26,386 nucleotides of DNA from contig DALQ01000094.1 in the NCBI GenBank assembly GCA_002496845.1, positions 1 through 26,386 of the forward strand, in the 5' to 3' direction. The position numbers were made by a program, and so were the translations under genes. How positions within the stretch are numbered: position 1 is the stretch's first letter; each line of letters opens with the position of its first letter. The notes below the pieces were generated by a model. The model made no database searches. It saw only the letters and a program-made list of their open reading frames with translations, and was not told where the DNA came from. This DNA comes from Euryarchaeota archaeon UBA495 (GTDB lineage Archaea; Thermoplasmatota; Poseidoniia; Poseidoniales; Poseidoniaceae). This document shows, piece after piece, positions 8,235-16,338 of the stretch.

Positions 8235-8854
8235 CGTGGGCGAAGACGACGTTGGAGGACTTTGAGAACGCAATCAAGTCATCTGACCCGACTCCCGGCG
8301 GAGGGACCGTGGCTGCTGTGGCCCTCGGTCAAGCCGCTGCGTTGGTGAGCATGGTGGCCGAACTGACGCTTTCCTCCGACCGTTGGGCAGATGCGCATGC
8401 TGAAGCGTCAGCAGCGCTCGCTGCCGCGGCGACGGTCATGCCGCGTGCTTCGCATCTCGCGGACGCAGATGCAGCCGCCTTTGATGCGGTGGTTGATGCC
8501 TTCAAACTTCCAAAGAGCAGCGATGAGGAAAAGGAAGTTCGGCGCCAGGCCATTCGCGCCGCAACCTTGGGGGCGGCCGAGGTTCCTTTCGAAACCGCGG
8601 AACATGCCTGTGCCTTGCTGCCTCACGTGCTGGCCATGGCGGAACGAGGAAACAGCAACGCAGCGAGCGATGCAGGCGTCGCCTCTTTGATGGCCACCGC
8701 TGCTGCGAAGGGCGCGGTGTTCAACGTCATCATCAACTTGAATTCCCTTCCGGAAAGCATGGGCGTTGAGATGCGTCAAGCACTTCCAGCGATGGAAGAC
8801 AACATCCGTCTTCTTGGACGGAAATGCATGGACGCTGTACGTGGACGCCTATGA
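8231..8854 (+). CDS. fchA: Formimidoyltetrahydrofolate cyclodeaminase
   Basis: The 207-residue, Ala-rich helical protein has the family opening LEDFENAIKSSDPTPGGGTV and the central SNAASDAGVASLMATAA block. It converts 5-formimino-THF to 5,10-methenyl-THF and ammonia, the next step after FtcD. The ATG at 8231 is chosen because it overlaps the ftcD stop and has a GGAGG at 8219-8223, seven bases upstream; a frame-open ATG at 8207 lacks such a site. The stop codon (8852-8854) abuts the stop of metG on the other strand with no base between. Together with ftcD it links histidine breakdown to the one-carbon pool. Confidence 0.93.
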   Translation: MTWAKTTLEDFENAIKSSDPTPGGGTVAAVALGQAAALVSMVAELTLSSDRWADAHAEASAALAAAATVMPRASHLADADAAAFDAVVDAFKLPKSSDEEKEVRRQAIRAATLGAAEVPFETAEHACALLPHVLAMAERGNSNAASDAGVASLMATAAAKGAVFNVIINLNSLPESMGVEMRQALPAMEDNIRLLGRKCMDAVRGRL

Positions 8855-11107
8855 TCAGCGAACGCGTGAACCGTTCTTGATGGCGTCAGCGACGGTCAGA
8901 AGGCGGACGCATCCCTCCTCGTCGTCTGCTGCAAGCATCATGCCCTCGCTCATGACGCCACGTAGCTTCCGTGGTGCCAAATTCGCCACCACAATGACCT
9001 GAAGCCCGTCAAGTTCCTCTGCGGTGTAGATGTCACGCAAACCTGCACAGATGGTCCTGCCTGTTTCGCTTCCGTCGTCCAACGTGACGACCCAAAGGCG
9101 GTCTGCATTGGGGTGTTCTTCCACCGAAGTCACGGTGGCCACGCGCAATTCTACGGCCATGAATTGATCGAATTCAATCGTGCTGATGCCTTCTCGTTCC
9201 ATGTTCTTCGTCTCCTTTTTCTTTGCTCGCCGACTTCCTTTGACGCCACTGACGCTCGGGGCGGAGCTCTCCGATTGGCCATCGGCAACGTCCCCTTCCC
9301 GTGCTAGAATGGCCTCGAGGTCAAGGCGTTCAAAGAGCGGTGTAGGGGCATCCGTCGATGGAGCAATTGGAGCGTTCATCGAGATGGCTTCGTCCCAAAG
9401 CACCTCACTGACCTCGCCTTCGAGGCCTTGCATGGACCACAAGCGTTGTGCTGCCTTTGGCAAGAACGGTTGGATGGTGATGGCGATGCCACGCAACATT
9501 CGAGCAGCCAAAGCCAGTCCTGCAAAGGCTTCCACTCGCACGTCCTGTGTCGCATCTGGTTTGAGCGCCACCCATGGTGCTGCGCGCTGAACAACACCGT
9601 TTCCTTGCTGTGCGACGTTCATGACCCCACGCAAGGCTTCCTTGAATCGGTGACGATCCAACGAGTTGCCGACGGCATCGTGCTGTGCATGCCACGCTTG
9701 CACGTCTTCTGACCACGCCTCTGGGCGGTCCCAATCGGACAATTCACCCAGCCCTGCTTGCCTCAACTTCACCGTCAAGGTCAGCACGCGGTGGGCAAAG
9801 TTACCGAAGGCCGCAATCAACTCGGAATTGATCTTCTCGACAAAATCTTGCCACGTGAAGTCCGTATCATGATTTTCTGGCATGTTGATGGAGAGGTAGT
9901 AGCGGAGCGTGTCTGGGTCGTGGTGCTCCAAGAAGGAAGGCAGCCAAACAGCATGCTTCCGTGATTTGGAGAACTGACCTCCGCTGAGCATCAGGTATTC
10001 CATGGCCGGCAAATCATGCGGGAGAGCCAATTCACCCGGTCCAGGCAACGATGGTTGTGATGTTCCGTTGGCCGTCATGTTCAGGCCAAGAACGATGGCA
10101 GGCCAGATGACCGTGTGGAATGGAATGTTGTCCTTCCCGAGGAAGTAGAGATGGCGAGGGCTGCGGCCTTGGTCGTCGATGCACCACCATGCTTTCCATG
10201 CATCGTCGCCCATCGGATGAGCCTGGCCATGTCCCTCGGCCCAAATTTGAGCACACGTGAGGTAACCCTGAACGGCTTCGAACCACACATAGACGCATTT
10301 TCCATCCCAAGATGCATCGTCGAACGGGACGGAGATGCCCCATTCAAGATCACGCGTTACAGCACGAGGGCGCAAGCCCATGTCCAACCATTGTTTGGTC
10401 ATCGCGCGAACGTTGGATTTCCAATGAGGAGAAGACGATTCGGCGAAGCTTTCCAACAAAGACTGGAATTCGTCGAGGCGGTAGAACAAATGCTCCGTGT
10501 CTCGAACCTCGATGGAGCGTTCAGGATTCATCTTAGAACGTGGGTTGGTCAATTCGACGGATTCGTAGGTGGCACCACATGTGTCGCATTGGTCTCCCCT
10601 GGCGTCTTCTGCACCGCATGTTGGGCACGTACCCTCGACGTAGCGGTCCGGCAAAAATCGCCCACCTTCTTCGTTGACTTCGAAGAATTGTTGCGTGGTC
10701 CGGCGCTCAAACAAACCCGCATTGTCCAAACCAAGCACGTTGTTTCGCACACGTTCAGCGTGCTTCGGATCGCTGGTTCTGTTGAAGAGGGCTCCACCAA
10801 ATTCCACACCCCGAACGTCAACGTGGTTGGACCAAGCACAGCCCAGATCATGCAAAGCCCGTGAATTGATGGCGTGGAATCTGTCAACCACGTCTTGAGG
10901 AGAAATGCCTTCCTGTTCCGCGGTCACGGTGATGGGCGTTCCATGTTCATCTGAACCGGAAACCATGAGCACGCGCCGTCCTTTGGCACGCTCGTACCGG
11001 TATTGGATGTCTGGCGGCAGGTAGCAACCGGCAACGTGCCCAAGGTGCAGCGGGCCGTTGGCGTACGGCCATGCCACGCAAATGAGGACGTGGTCGGAGG
11101 TAGACAT
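8855..11107 (-). CDS. metG: Methionyl-tRNA synthetase with fused C-terminal tRNA-binding domain
   Basis: The 750-residue enzyme has the class I motifs HLGH (residues 21-24) and FSKSR (379-383), which bind ATP. A zinc knuckle has Cys161, Cys164, Cys174 and Cys177. The anticodon-binding helical domain follows. A polar, basic linker (near 615-640, with SRRAKKKETK) connects to a C-terminal OB-fold of about 105 residues beginning near IEFDQF, with ELRVATV and HPNADRLWV typical of Trbp111/EMAP-like domains. In many archaea that domain is a separate protein; here it is fused, as in many bacterial enzymes. It charges initiator and elongator tRNA-Met. The ATG at 11107 is clear. It is divergent from the DUF21/CBS gene and converges on fchA. 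Confidence 0.96.
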   Translation of the reverse strand: MSTSDHVLICVAWPYANGPLHLGHVAGCYLPPDIQYRYERAKGRRVLMVSGSDEHGTPITVTAEQEGISPQDVVDRFHAINSRALHDLGCAWSNHVDVRGVEFGGALFNRTSDPKHAERVRNNVLGLDNAGLFERRTTQQFFEVNEEGGRFLPDRYVEGTCPTCGAEDARGDQCDTCGATYESVELTNPRSKMNPERSIEVRDTEHLFYRLDEFQSLLESFAESSSPHWKSNVRAMTKQWLDMGLRPRAVTRDLEWGISVPFDDASWDGKCVYVWFEAVQGYLTCAQIWAEGHGQAHPMGDDAWKAWWCIDDQGRSPRHLYFLGKDNIPFHTVIWPAIVLGLNMTANGTSQPSLPGPGELALPHDLPAMEYLMLSGGQFSKSRKHAVWLPSFLEHHDPDTLRYYLSINMPENHDTDFTWQDFVEKINSELIAAFGNFAHRVLTLTVKLRQAGLGELSDWDRPEAWSEDVQAWHAQHDAVGNSLDRHRFKEALRGVMNVAQQGNGVVQRAAPWVALKPDATQDVRVEAFAGLALAARMLRGIAITIQPFLPKAAQRLWSMQGLEGEVSEVLWDEAISMNAPIAPSTDAPTPLFERLDLEAILAREGDVADGQSESSAPSVSGVKGSRRAKKKETKNMEREGISTIEFDQFMAVELRVATVTSVEEHPNADRLWVVTLDDGSETGRTICAGLRDIYTAEELDGLQVIVVANLAPRKLRGVMSEGMMLAADDEEGCVRLLTVADAIKNGSRVR

Positions 11108-11170
11108 CCGTCCGCGGCTCTTGGCTACATCACTTAGGCCTTCTTCACCTCTGCAGGCTCCGTCATCTTG
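11108..11170. other. Divergent spacer between metG and the DUF21/CBS gene
   Basis: These 63 bases must hold the promoters for both flanking genes. I see no convincing TATA box. CTTAGG at 11133-11138, read as CCTAAG towards metG, lies at roughly the right distance for a weak TBP site, but this is not strong evidence. Confidence 0.3.
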
Positions 11171-12310
11171 ATGAGCATCGAACCTGTGCTAGGGGTGTCT
11201 CTGACAGGGGCTTACCACCACATGGTCCTCGAAGCACTCGCGGCGGCCGGACCCGCCATCAACGCAACGGGAAGCGGAGATGTTCGCCTTCTGACCTTCT
11301 ACGTCGTCTTGGCCCTCGGGATATCCTTTCTATGTTCGATCCTTGAAGCCGTCGTTCTCTCCGTCACCCAGACCTGGGTCGCCGTGCAGAAAAACAACGG
11401 CAACAAAGCCGGCGAACTGTGGGCGGCGCTCAAGGAAGACGACGCCGTTGGGCCACTGACCGCAATTCTCACGCTGAACACCATTTCACACACCATGGGT
11501 GCGGCGGGTGTGGGTTCACAAGTGCAGTTGATCTACGGCGACGGTGCATTGACGCTGGCTTCCATTCTCCTCACGTTGGCCATGCTGCTTCTGTCGGAAA
11601 TTGTACCAAAAACCATCGGTGCAGCCTATTGGAAACAATTGGCTCGGCCTTGCGGTTCCTTGCTTAGGGTCGTCGTTTGGTCCATGACGATCTTGATTGT
11701 TCCCATTCAAATTCTGAAACGTGTTCTTCCCAAAGGTGAACTCAACCTTGTCTCCAGGGATGACGTGGCCGCTTTGGCCGACCTTGGCGAAGAGCGAGGC
11801 GTGCTCAATCAAGACGAAGAAGCCATCATTCACAACCTGCTCCGCTTGCGGGACATCTCCGTGCAAGACGTGATGACTCCGAGAACGGTCATGCAAACTG
11901 TGCAATCTGATTCGACCGTGATGGAAGTCACCGAATCCATGCCCGTGCTTCGCTTTTCTCGCATGCCGGTCCTGGGCTCAGGTTCAGACGACGTGTTGGG
12001 CCTTGTCCTACGATCCCGCATTCTTCGTGCATCGTCCAACGACGAACACGACGCAACCATGCAGGACCTGATGCAACCCGTGACGCGCATCCGCATGGAA
12101 CAGAGCGTGGAAGAGGCGTTGGATTTGTTTCTCGAAAGCAAGCAACACTTTGCCTTGGTGACCAACGAATTTGGCGGTACGGAAGGAGCTGTGACGTTGG
12201 AAGACGTGTTTGAAACCCTCATCGGAGAAGAGATCGTTGACGAACTCGACGAAGTCGAGGACATGCGGGAATATGCCCGAGAACAGGCTGCTCTCAGCAG
12301 CGAGGAATGA
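11171..12310 (+). CDS. DUF21 (CNNM-type) membrane protein with a CBS-domain pair
   Basis: The 379-residue protein has four hydrophobic segments in its first half (near residues 39-60, 91-112, 122-142 and 155-177), with the DUF21 signature LLLSEIVPKTIG. A cytoplasmic CBS pair follows, opening with VMTPRTVMQTV, with the second CBS motif near DLMQPVTRI and the closing EFGGTEGAVTLEDVFETLIG. Family members (CNNM, CorC/MpfA, HlyC-like) are linked to Mg2+ and other cation transport, the CBS pair binding adenine nucleotides. The C-terminal CorC_HlyC domain of many homologues is missing; the protein ends in an acidic tail. The ATG at 11171 is preferred over an adjoining TTG at 11168. The 3' end overlaps the hydrolase gene on the other strand by 17 bases. 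The exact ion is unknown. Confidence 0.85.
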   Translation: MSIEPVLGVSLTGAYHHMVLEALAAAGPAINATGSGDVRLLTFYVVLALGISFLCSILEAVVLSVTQTWVAVQKNNGNKAGELWAALKEDDAVGPLTAILTLNTISHTMGAAGVGSQVQLIYGDGALTLASILLTLAMLLLSEIVPKTIGAAYWKQLARPCGSLLRVVVWSMTILIVPIQILKRVLPKGELNLVSRDDVAALADLGEERGVLNQDEEAIIHNLLRLRDISVQDVMTPRTVMQTVQSDSTVMEVTESMPVLRFSRMPVLGSGSDDVLGLVLRSRILRASSNDEHDATMQDLMQPVTRIRMEQSVEEALDLFLESKQHFALVTNEFGGTEGAVTLEDVFETLIGEEIVDELDEVEDMREYAREQAALSSEE

Positions 12311-13130
12311 AGTCCAACTCCTTCAGCCACGCCATCAATGCGAGGTCTCGCTCTTCGTGCCGAGAGGTCCCACTGTGTCTTAGCGTCGTTGAACGCCAGA
12401 TGGTCATGAGCGAATCAGGAACAGATTCCACCAATGCTTCGAGGTGTTTCGAACCCAGACGAGTGTCCGGATCTGCTTGCATCACAAAGGTTGGAACCGA
12501 TGGGCATCCCCAAACTGGAACGTCGACTTCGGACAGTTCGTCAATCGCAAGATCAGGATGCATCGAATTCCATTTGGCCATCAATCGGCGTACGACGTAC
12601 TTCCTTAGGAGCGGTGGAACGCGCAGATGTTCCTCCAGAATCGGGCTGTAACACGTCATGGGCGACTCGAGCAGCAAGGCTCGGAATCGACGTCGATGTC
12701 GGCCACTCGCAGACCTGATCACGACATAGGCGCCAAGAGAATGTCCGTGAAGGATGATGTCGTGTTCCAACGTGAAACCGAGAAGTTCGGACTCGAGATG
12801 GTCGATGAGATGATCGAGGCAATCCACAATGCATTGTGCTGTGAAATGGCCGTCATAGTTTGACGTGCCATGACTCAACATCTCGAGCAGGACCACGTTG
12901 AAGCCAGCATCATAGAGATGTGCAGTTCTGTTCCGCGCATGCGCTGTACCCGATGTCCAGCCATGGACGGCCACCACCAAGGGGGCGGATGAATCATGTT
13001 GGCGGAGGTACACTCGGTACGGACCATGTGGCCCATCCAGAACCACAGAGGGCCAGTCGTCATCGACCAGAGGATCTGTTGATCGGGGAGGTCCCTGAAG
13101 GATCCTGTCAACCAAGCGTTTGGTCAACAT
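12294..13130 (-). CDS. Alpha/beta hydrolase
   Basis: The 278-residue protein shows an alpha/beta-hydrolase fold: LVVAVHGW near 51-58 (oxyanion loop), the nucleophile elbow GHSLGA with Ser131, a likely acid in MQADPDTRLG and a likely catalytic His in the C-terminal segment around LRHSGTSRHEE. It lacks a clear signal peptide. This superfamily includes esterases, lipases and thioesterases, and nothing in the sequence fixes the substrate. Its ATG at 13130 is three bases past the stop of the upstream membrane-protein gene, so it is the last gene of the long minus-strand run. Its 3' end overlaps the DUF21/CBS gene. Confidence 0.82.
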   Translation of the reverse strand: MLTKRLVDRILQGPPRSTDPLVDDDWPSVVLDGPHGPYRVYLRQHDSSAPLVVAVHGWTSGTAHARNRTAHLYDAGFNVVLLEMLSHGTSNYDGHFTAQCIVDCLDHLIDHLESELLGFTLEHDIILHGHSLGAYVVIRSASGRHRRRFRALLLESPMTCYSPILEEHLRVPPLLRKYVVRRLMAKWNSMHPDLAIDELSEVDVPVWGCPSVPTFVMQADPDTRLGSKHLEALVESVPDSLMTIWRSTTLRHSGTSRHEERDLALMAWLKELDFIPRC

Positions 13131-13133
13131 ATC

Positions 13134-14057
13134 TCAGGCATCGTTGTCTGAGTCTTCAGCGCCTTCTGAGTCGTCCTCGCCAGTGGTTTCTTCTGTGGCT
13201 TTAGCCGCTGCTTCTGCCGCCTTTGCTGCTGCCTTTGCTGCAGCTTTCTCCTGACGTTCGACTTGTCGCTGGGCCAATCGGTCACCCCAGTCACCCATGT
13301 TTTCAAGACGAGCGCCCCAACCGGCGCCTCCTTCGGCAGCAACCGGTGAATGCTTGACGAGGTAGGCTGCAAAAGCACGGTCAAACATGCCCTGATTGAG
13401 GTCACTCGAACGCTTGAATTGGCGGTCAATGATGAGCAATGACATCATGAGCACACCAACGGCAAACCGGATGATGCCGTTCGTTTCCCCGCCCTGGCCG
13501 AGTTCGCTCATGTTGAACATGACCAAACATCCACCTACGAGGAACATGAATCCAACCATGCTGTTCAGCACGGCATGGATTTTGATGGGAGGGTTGCCGG
13601 AGGCGTTGATGTACTTGGTGCGTGACACGAATTGTCCCACGTTCCGTCCAAATCGAACGGGGATGATGAACACGTTGAGCACGTACAGCGCCATGGCGCC
13701 GAGGATCGAGGCGGAGTTCGCAACCGTTGAATTCACGAAAACCACCACAAAGGCCGCACCGATGAGGAGGCCGTAGTTGATGATGAAATTCGAGAGAGAG
13801 CCAATGAATCGAGCCGTTCCAGGCGCGATTTCAAATTCGCTGGGAAGGCCCTTTGGCCGTGCTTTGGGCTTCTTCGGCTTCTTGGCCTTGGCAGCCTTGG
13901 CAGCCTTGGCAGGTTGCGCCACTGGCTGCGCGACGGCTTGTGCGGTTGGAACAGCGGCTGCGACCGGCACGGCTGTTGCTGCGACTGGCACGGCTGTTGT
14001 GGCCGCTGGCGCGGGGGCATTCGTGGTGCTTGAGTTGGCCTTGTCTAGCAGTCCCAT
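13134..14057 (-). CDS. Four-helix membrane protein with Ala/Pro/Lys-rich N-tail and acidic C-tail (RDD-like?)
   Basis: I do not recognise a characterised family. The start ATG at 14057 gives 307 residues and avoids overlap with the upstream gene; a longer frame reaches 14267 but would cover that gene's end. Residues 10-45 are Ala/Pro/Val repeats, followed by a Lys-rich stretch (AKAAKAAKAKKPKKPKARPK). Four hydrophobic segments follow, roughly YGLLIGAAFVVVFV, ILGAMALYVLNVFIIPV, SMVGFMFLVGGCLVMF and IIRFAVGVLMMSLLII. The RFGRNVGQFVSRTKYINASG loop and the Arg in the first helix recall RDD proteins, but the defining Asp residues are absent. The C-terminus has a Lys/Ala/Glu helix (about 250-285) and ends in a strongly acidic tail. 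With four helices both tails lie on the same side. It sits between the Pro-rich gene and the hydrolase gene. Confidence 0.75.
   Translation of the reverse strand: MGLLDKANSSTTNAPAPAATTAVPVAATAVPVAAAVPTAQAVAQPVAQPAKAAKAAKAKKPKKPKARPKGLPSEFEIAPGTARFIGSLSNFIINYGLLIGAAFVVVFVNSTVANSASILGAMALYVLNVFIIPVRFGRNVGQFVSRTKYINASGNPPIKIHAVLNSMVGFMFLVGGCLVMFNMSELGQGGETNGIIRFAVGVLMMSLLIIDRQFKRSSDLNQGMFDRAFAAYLVKHSPVAAEGGAGWGARLENMGDWGDRLAQRQVERQEKAAAKAAAKAAEAAAKATEETTGEDDSEGAEDSDNDA
13886..13912. repeat. Three perfect tandem copies of a 9-base unit
   Basis: CCTTGGCAG occurs three times head to tail inside the membrane-protein gene. On the coding strand the copies encode the Ala-Lys-Ala stretch of the basic N-tail. 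Such perfect copies suggest recent slippage. Confidence 0.9.
13957..13998. repeat. Tandem pair of 21-base units differing at one base
   Basis: GCTGCGACCGGCACGGCTGT (plus T) at 13957-13977 is repeated at 13978-13998 with one C-to-T change. It encodes the repeated AVPVAAT heptapeptide of the N-terminal linker, so the length of this linker probably varies by whole repeat units. Confidence 0.9.
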
Positions 14058-14067
14058 GTGATCACGC

Positions 14068-15024
14068 TCAACTGTATGTTTCGCCAATGCGGCTGTAAAG
14101 TGCGAAGTTGGGTCCTCCAACAAACGCGTTGATTGCATCATCTGGCATGTCGCCGAGCAAGACGTCGACCATGGCAAAGAAAGCGGATCGGTCATCGTGG
14201 TTGGCTCCACTTGGATTGCGGCCCACGCGTTCATAGAGCCCAAAGTCAGGGCTTTCAAGGAAGGCATTCACGGATGCCTCGGGCAAATCGGTTCCGAGGA
14301 GATGGTCGACGATGTTGACAAAGTCTGGGAATTCATCTCCGGCTACTGGGGCGGCCACGGGGACCGCGACAGGTGCTGCCACGGCTGCCGCGGGCGTTCC
14401 ACGGAGCGTACGGCGCTCTTCCATAAGCGTCCGCAATTCTGGACGAAGGGTATCGAGGGTGGCTGCGTCGCCAGAGGCCTTGGCCGCCTCGTACTGGGGT
14501 TTCAGTTCCCGGAGGCGGTTCTCAACGACGGTTAGACGGTCAACCTGTGGGGAATCGGCGACCATTTCTGCGTCCAGCAATTCGACGGTGGGGGCATCAC
14601 GAACTTCGGCCAGGCGGTCATCGTGCATTTGCTTGCGTAGCACGATGATCTCGCGATCGAGCTCGTGTCCAAAGCGGTCCGCATAGCGGTCCAACAGGGA
14701 CCCCGCTTCTTTGCTGGTCAAACGATCAATGTGGCCGTAGACCTGCTGCAACGGCTTCTCAGTGCGCTTGGCCCACATCTCGGAGTACGCATCTGATTCC
14801 GTTGCTGGTGCTGCTGGCGCTTCAGGGGCATCAGCAGGTGGGAAGGGGGCCGGGGGGTCAGGAAGCGCAGCAGGCGCGGGCGCTGCGGGAAGTTCAGGCA
14901 ACGCAGGAGGCGCAGGCAGAGGAGCCTGTGAGGGCATGCCGGGAGCCGGCAGGGGTGGAAGGTCCGGCAACGGAGGTGCGGCAGGAGCCTCTGCTTTAGC
15001 AGCCTTGCGTCGTCGACGACCCAT
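14068..15024 (-). CDS. Pro-rich coiled-coil protein with a C-terminal duplicated motif
   Basis: I do not recognise this protein. The ATG at 15024 gives 318 residues beginning MGRRRRKAAK; a frame-open start at 15075 adds 17 unconvincing residues. Residues 10-73 are mostly Pro, Ala and Leu. Residues 83-207 are charged and probably helical or coiled-coil (for example LDREIIVLRKQMHDDRLAEV and VENRLRELKPQYEAAKA). An Ala/Val/Pro linker (about 210-229) leads to two copies of a 33-34 residue motif at 235-268 and 282-314, with the pattern VD-LLG-LP--A-NAF---P-F-LY-R-G. No membrane segment or enzyme motif is visible. The next gene downstream encodes a membrane protein with similar Ala/Val/Pro linkers, which suggests a shared assembly or scaffold. 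Function unknown. Confidence 0.75.
   Translation of the reverse strand: MGRRRRKAAKAEAPAAPPLPDLPPLPAPGMPSQAPLPAPPALPELPAAPAPAALPDPPAPFPPADAPEAPAAPATESDAYSEMWAKRTEKPLQQVYGHIDRLTSKEAGSLLDRYADRFGHELDREIIVLRKQMHDDRLAEVRDAPTVELLDAEMVADSPQVDRLTVVENRLRELKPQYEAAKASGDAATLDTLRPELRTLMEERRTLRGTPAAAVAAPVAVPVAAPVAGDEFPDFVNIVDHLLGTDLPEASVNAFLESPDFGLYERVGRNPSGANHDDRSAFFAMVDVLLGDMPDDAINAFVGGPNFALYSRIGETYS
14083..14322 (-). repeat. Protein-level tandem duplication at the C-terminus of the Pro-rich protein
   Basis: The segment at 14221-14322 (FVNIVDHLLG ... LYERVG) and that at 14083-14181 (FFAMVDVLLG ... LYSRIG) align over 33 residues with one residue inserted, sharing VD, LLG, P, NAF, P, F, LY and R. The DNA copies have diverged, so the duplication is old and kept by selection. 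Confidence 0.8.
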
Positions 15025-15097
15025 GGTGAACCCCACCCTGTCGTCGCACTGTGCCCCTTCAAGGTTCCTCAGCAAAGGGCGCTTGAATGGTCAACCT

Positions 15098-16300
15098 TCA
15101 GGCCACCTTTCTTGCCCAGCCCTTCAACGAAAGAAAGACCTCTTCGGCTTCAGTAACGTCCACGACGTCCCCTGTTGAAGCCTCGATGTTGCGGCCATGC
15201 AACCCGAAGACGGCATCATCGACGGTCATTTCCATGCGCCGATCAACGTCCGTACCAAACACGACGGCCTCAGTCAGGGCATCGTATGCGCCCGGGCGTT
15301 CAGGATTCAGCCGTGACAACGGCAACGTGGAAACGCGTAGTCCGCATTTTCCATGCAAGCTCGTTGGCCAACGAATTTGTCGCCTGGTATCGATGGTCAC
15401 GACTTCATCCGTTTCACCCGCTGCACCCAAAACAATGGAGGCGTCCGTGGCCACCAAGTCAGCAAAGAGGATCTTGGGTCCGTCTTTCAAGACGTTGAAA
15501 TTTCCTTCAAGAAGACGTTCAGCGCGACGTGGATCGGACAAGGTCTCAGCCAATTTACGAATCGCTGCAATCGAATGTGGCCCTGCCGTTCGTCCTTCGT
15601 GTGCTCGGCGCCTCTGAACGCCGTCGTGGAGGCGTTTGATGTCCTCTTTCGTGGTCTCGCCAGTGGTGATGCCTTGCAGGGTGGCCACGGTTGAAGCGAC
15701 GCCTTCTCGAACACGGCGGCTCCAGCCTTGGGCGTTGGTGTCTTTGTACATCCCGAACCGGCCAGCAACGTCGACGCCTTCACCACGTATGTGGGCGACC
15801 AGTTCACGGCGAGCGTCTGAGTCCAAGTGAACCAAGGCCGGATCTCTGTAGTGAAGGTGGAACCCTCGATGGCCAGAGAAGGTCACATGGAGGTGGTCTT
15901 CTGTGAAGCCGAATTCTGGTTCAAGAAACTCCGACCAAAGGGTCCACGCTTGTTCTTGGATGAGCGCAAGCATACCTGGGAAATCCCGGTCCGACACACC
16001 GGGGAGGTGGTCACCGTCGAGGTCAAAGATCAGGTCGGCGCCAAGCCACGACTTGTCCGCCATTTTCGCCTCAAAGGGGCGTTTCCAGTACGCGGTTGAA
16101 TAAAAGCAAGAATGCGTGGGTCGTTGAAGCAGAAAGGAGCGAACGTCTTCCATGCTGGAGAAGGACTGATGCCTCAGCGGGGCACCTTCGCCAAAGGGGA
16201 TGAACATCCATTCCCTTCGTGACAAACGTGGAGGTTGCCAGAACTCAGCGCTACGGTAGTAGCCGCTGAATCGATGTGCGACGCGCGCCCAACCGTCCAT
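15098..16300 (-). CDS. priS: DNA primase small (catalytic) subunit PriS
   Basis: The 400-residue product has the archaeal/eukaryotic primase core. The metal-binding DxD lies in LIFDLDGDHLPG (Asp93, Asp95), the nucleotide-binding block is HVTFSGHRGFHLHY, and the third acid lies in IDTRRQIRWPTSLHGKCGL. PriS with PriL makes RNA/DNA primers for replication. The ATG at 16300 gives a family-like start (DGWARVAHRFSGYYRSAEF); the frame extends to a TTG at 16342 that would overlap the upstream stop by four bases, and neither start has a clear ribosome site. SGHRGFH replaces the commoner SGRRGYH. The C-terminus is longer than the catalytic core alone. It sits in the middle of the minus-strand run, after the zinc-ribbon gene. 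priL is not in the window. Confidence 0.93.
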   Translation of the reverse strand: MDGWARVAHRFSGYYRSAEFWQPPRLSRREWMFIPFGEGAPLRHQSFSSMEDVRSFLLQRPTHSCFYSTAYWKRPFEAKMADKSWLGADLIFDLDGDHLPGVSDRDFPGMLALIQEQAWTLWSEFLEPEFGFTEDHLHVTFSGHRGFHLHYRDPALVHLDSDARRELVAHIRGEGVDVAGRFGMYKDTNAQGWSRRVREGVASTVATLQGITTGETTKEDIKRLHDGVQRRRAHEGRTAGPHSIAAIRKLAETLSDPRRAERLLEGNFNVLKDGPKILFADLVATDASIVLGAAGETDEVVTIDTRRQIRWPTSLHGKCGLRVSTLPLSRLNPERPGAYDALTEAVVFGTDVDRRMEMTVDDAVFGLHGRNIEASTGDVVDVTEAEEVFLSLKGWARKVA

Positions 16301-16338
16301 TGTAGGTCGTCGATGACGACACCGCTTGAACCCATGCC

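Noticed and set aside
10115..10864. Open frame of 249 codons opposite metG
   Set aside because: It is the shadow of the catalytic and zinc-knuckle region of methionyl-tRNA synthetase and has no recognisable domain.
11134..11166. Ten-codon mini-frame (MTEPAEVKKA) just upstream of metG on the minus strand
   Set aside because: It could be a leader peptide, but there is no Met-rich content, attenuator hairpin or ribosome site to support it, and so short a frame is likely chance.
14058..14267. Seventy-codon N-terminal extension of the membrane protein
   Set aside because: It would overlap the end of the Pro-rich gene in another frame and has no membrane-protein or linker character; the ATG at 14057 is preferred.
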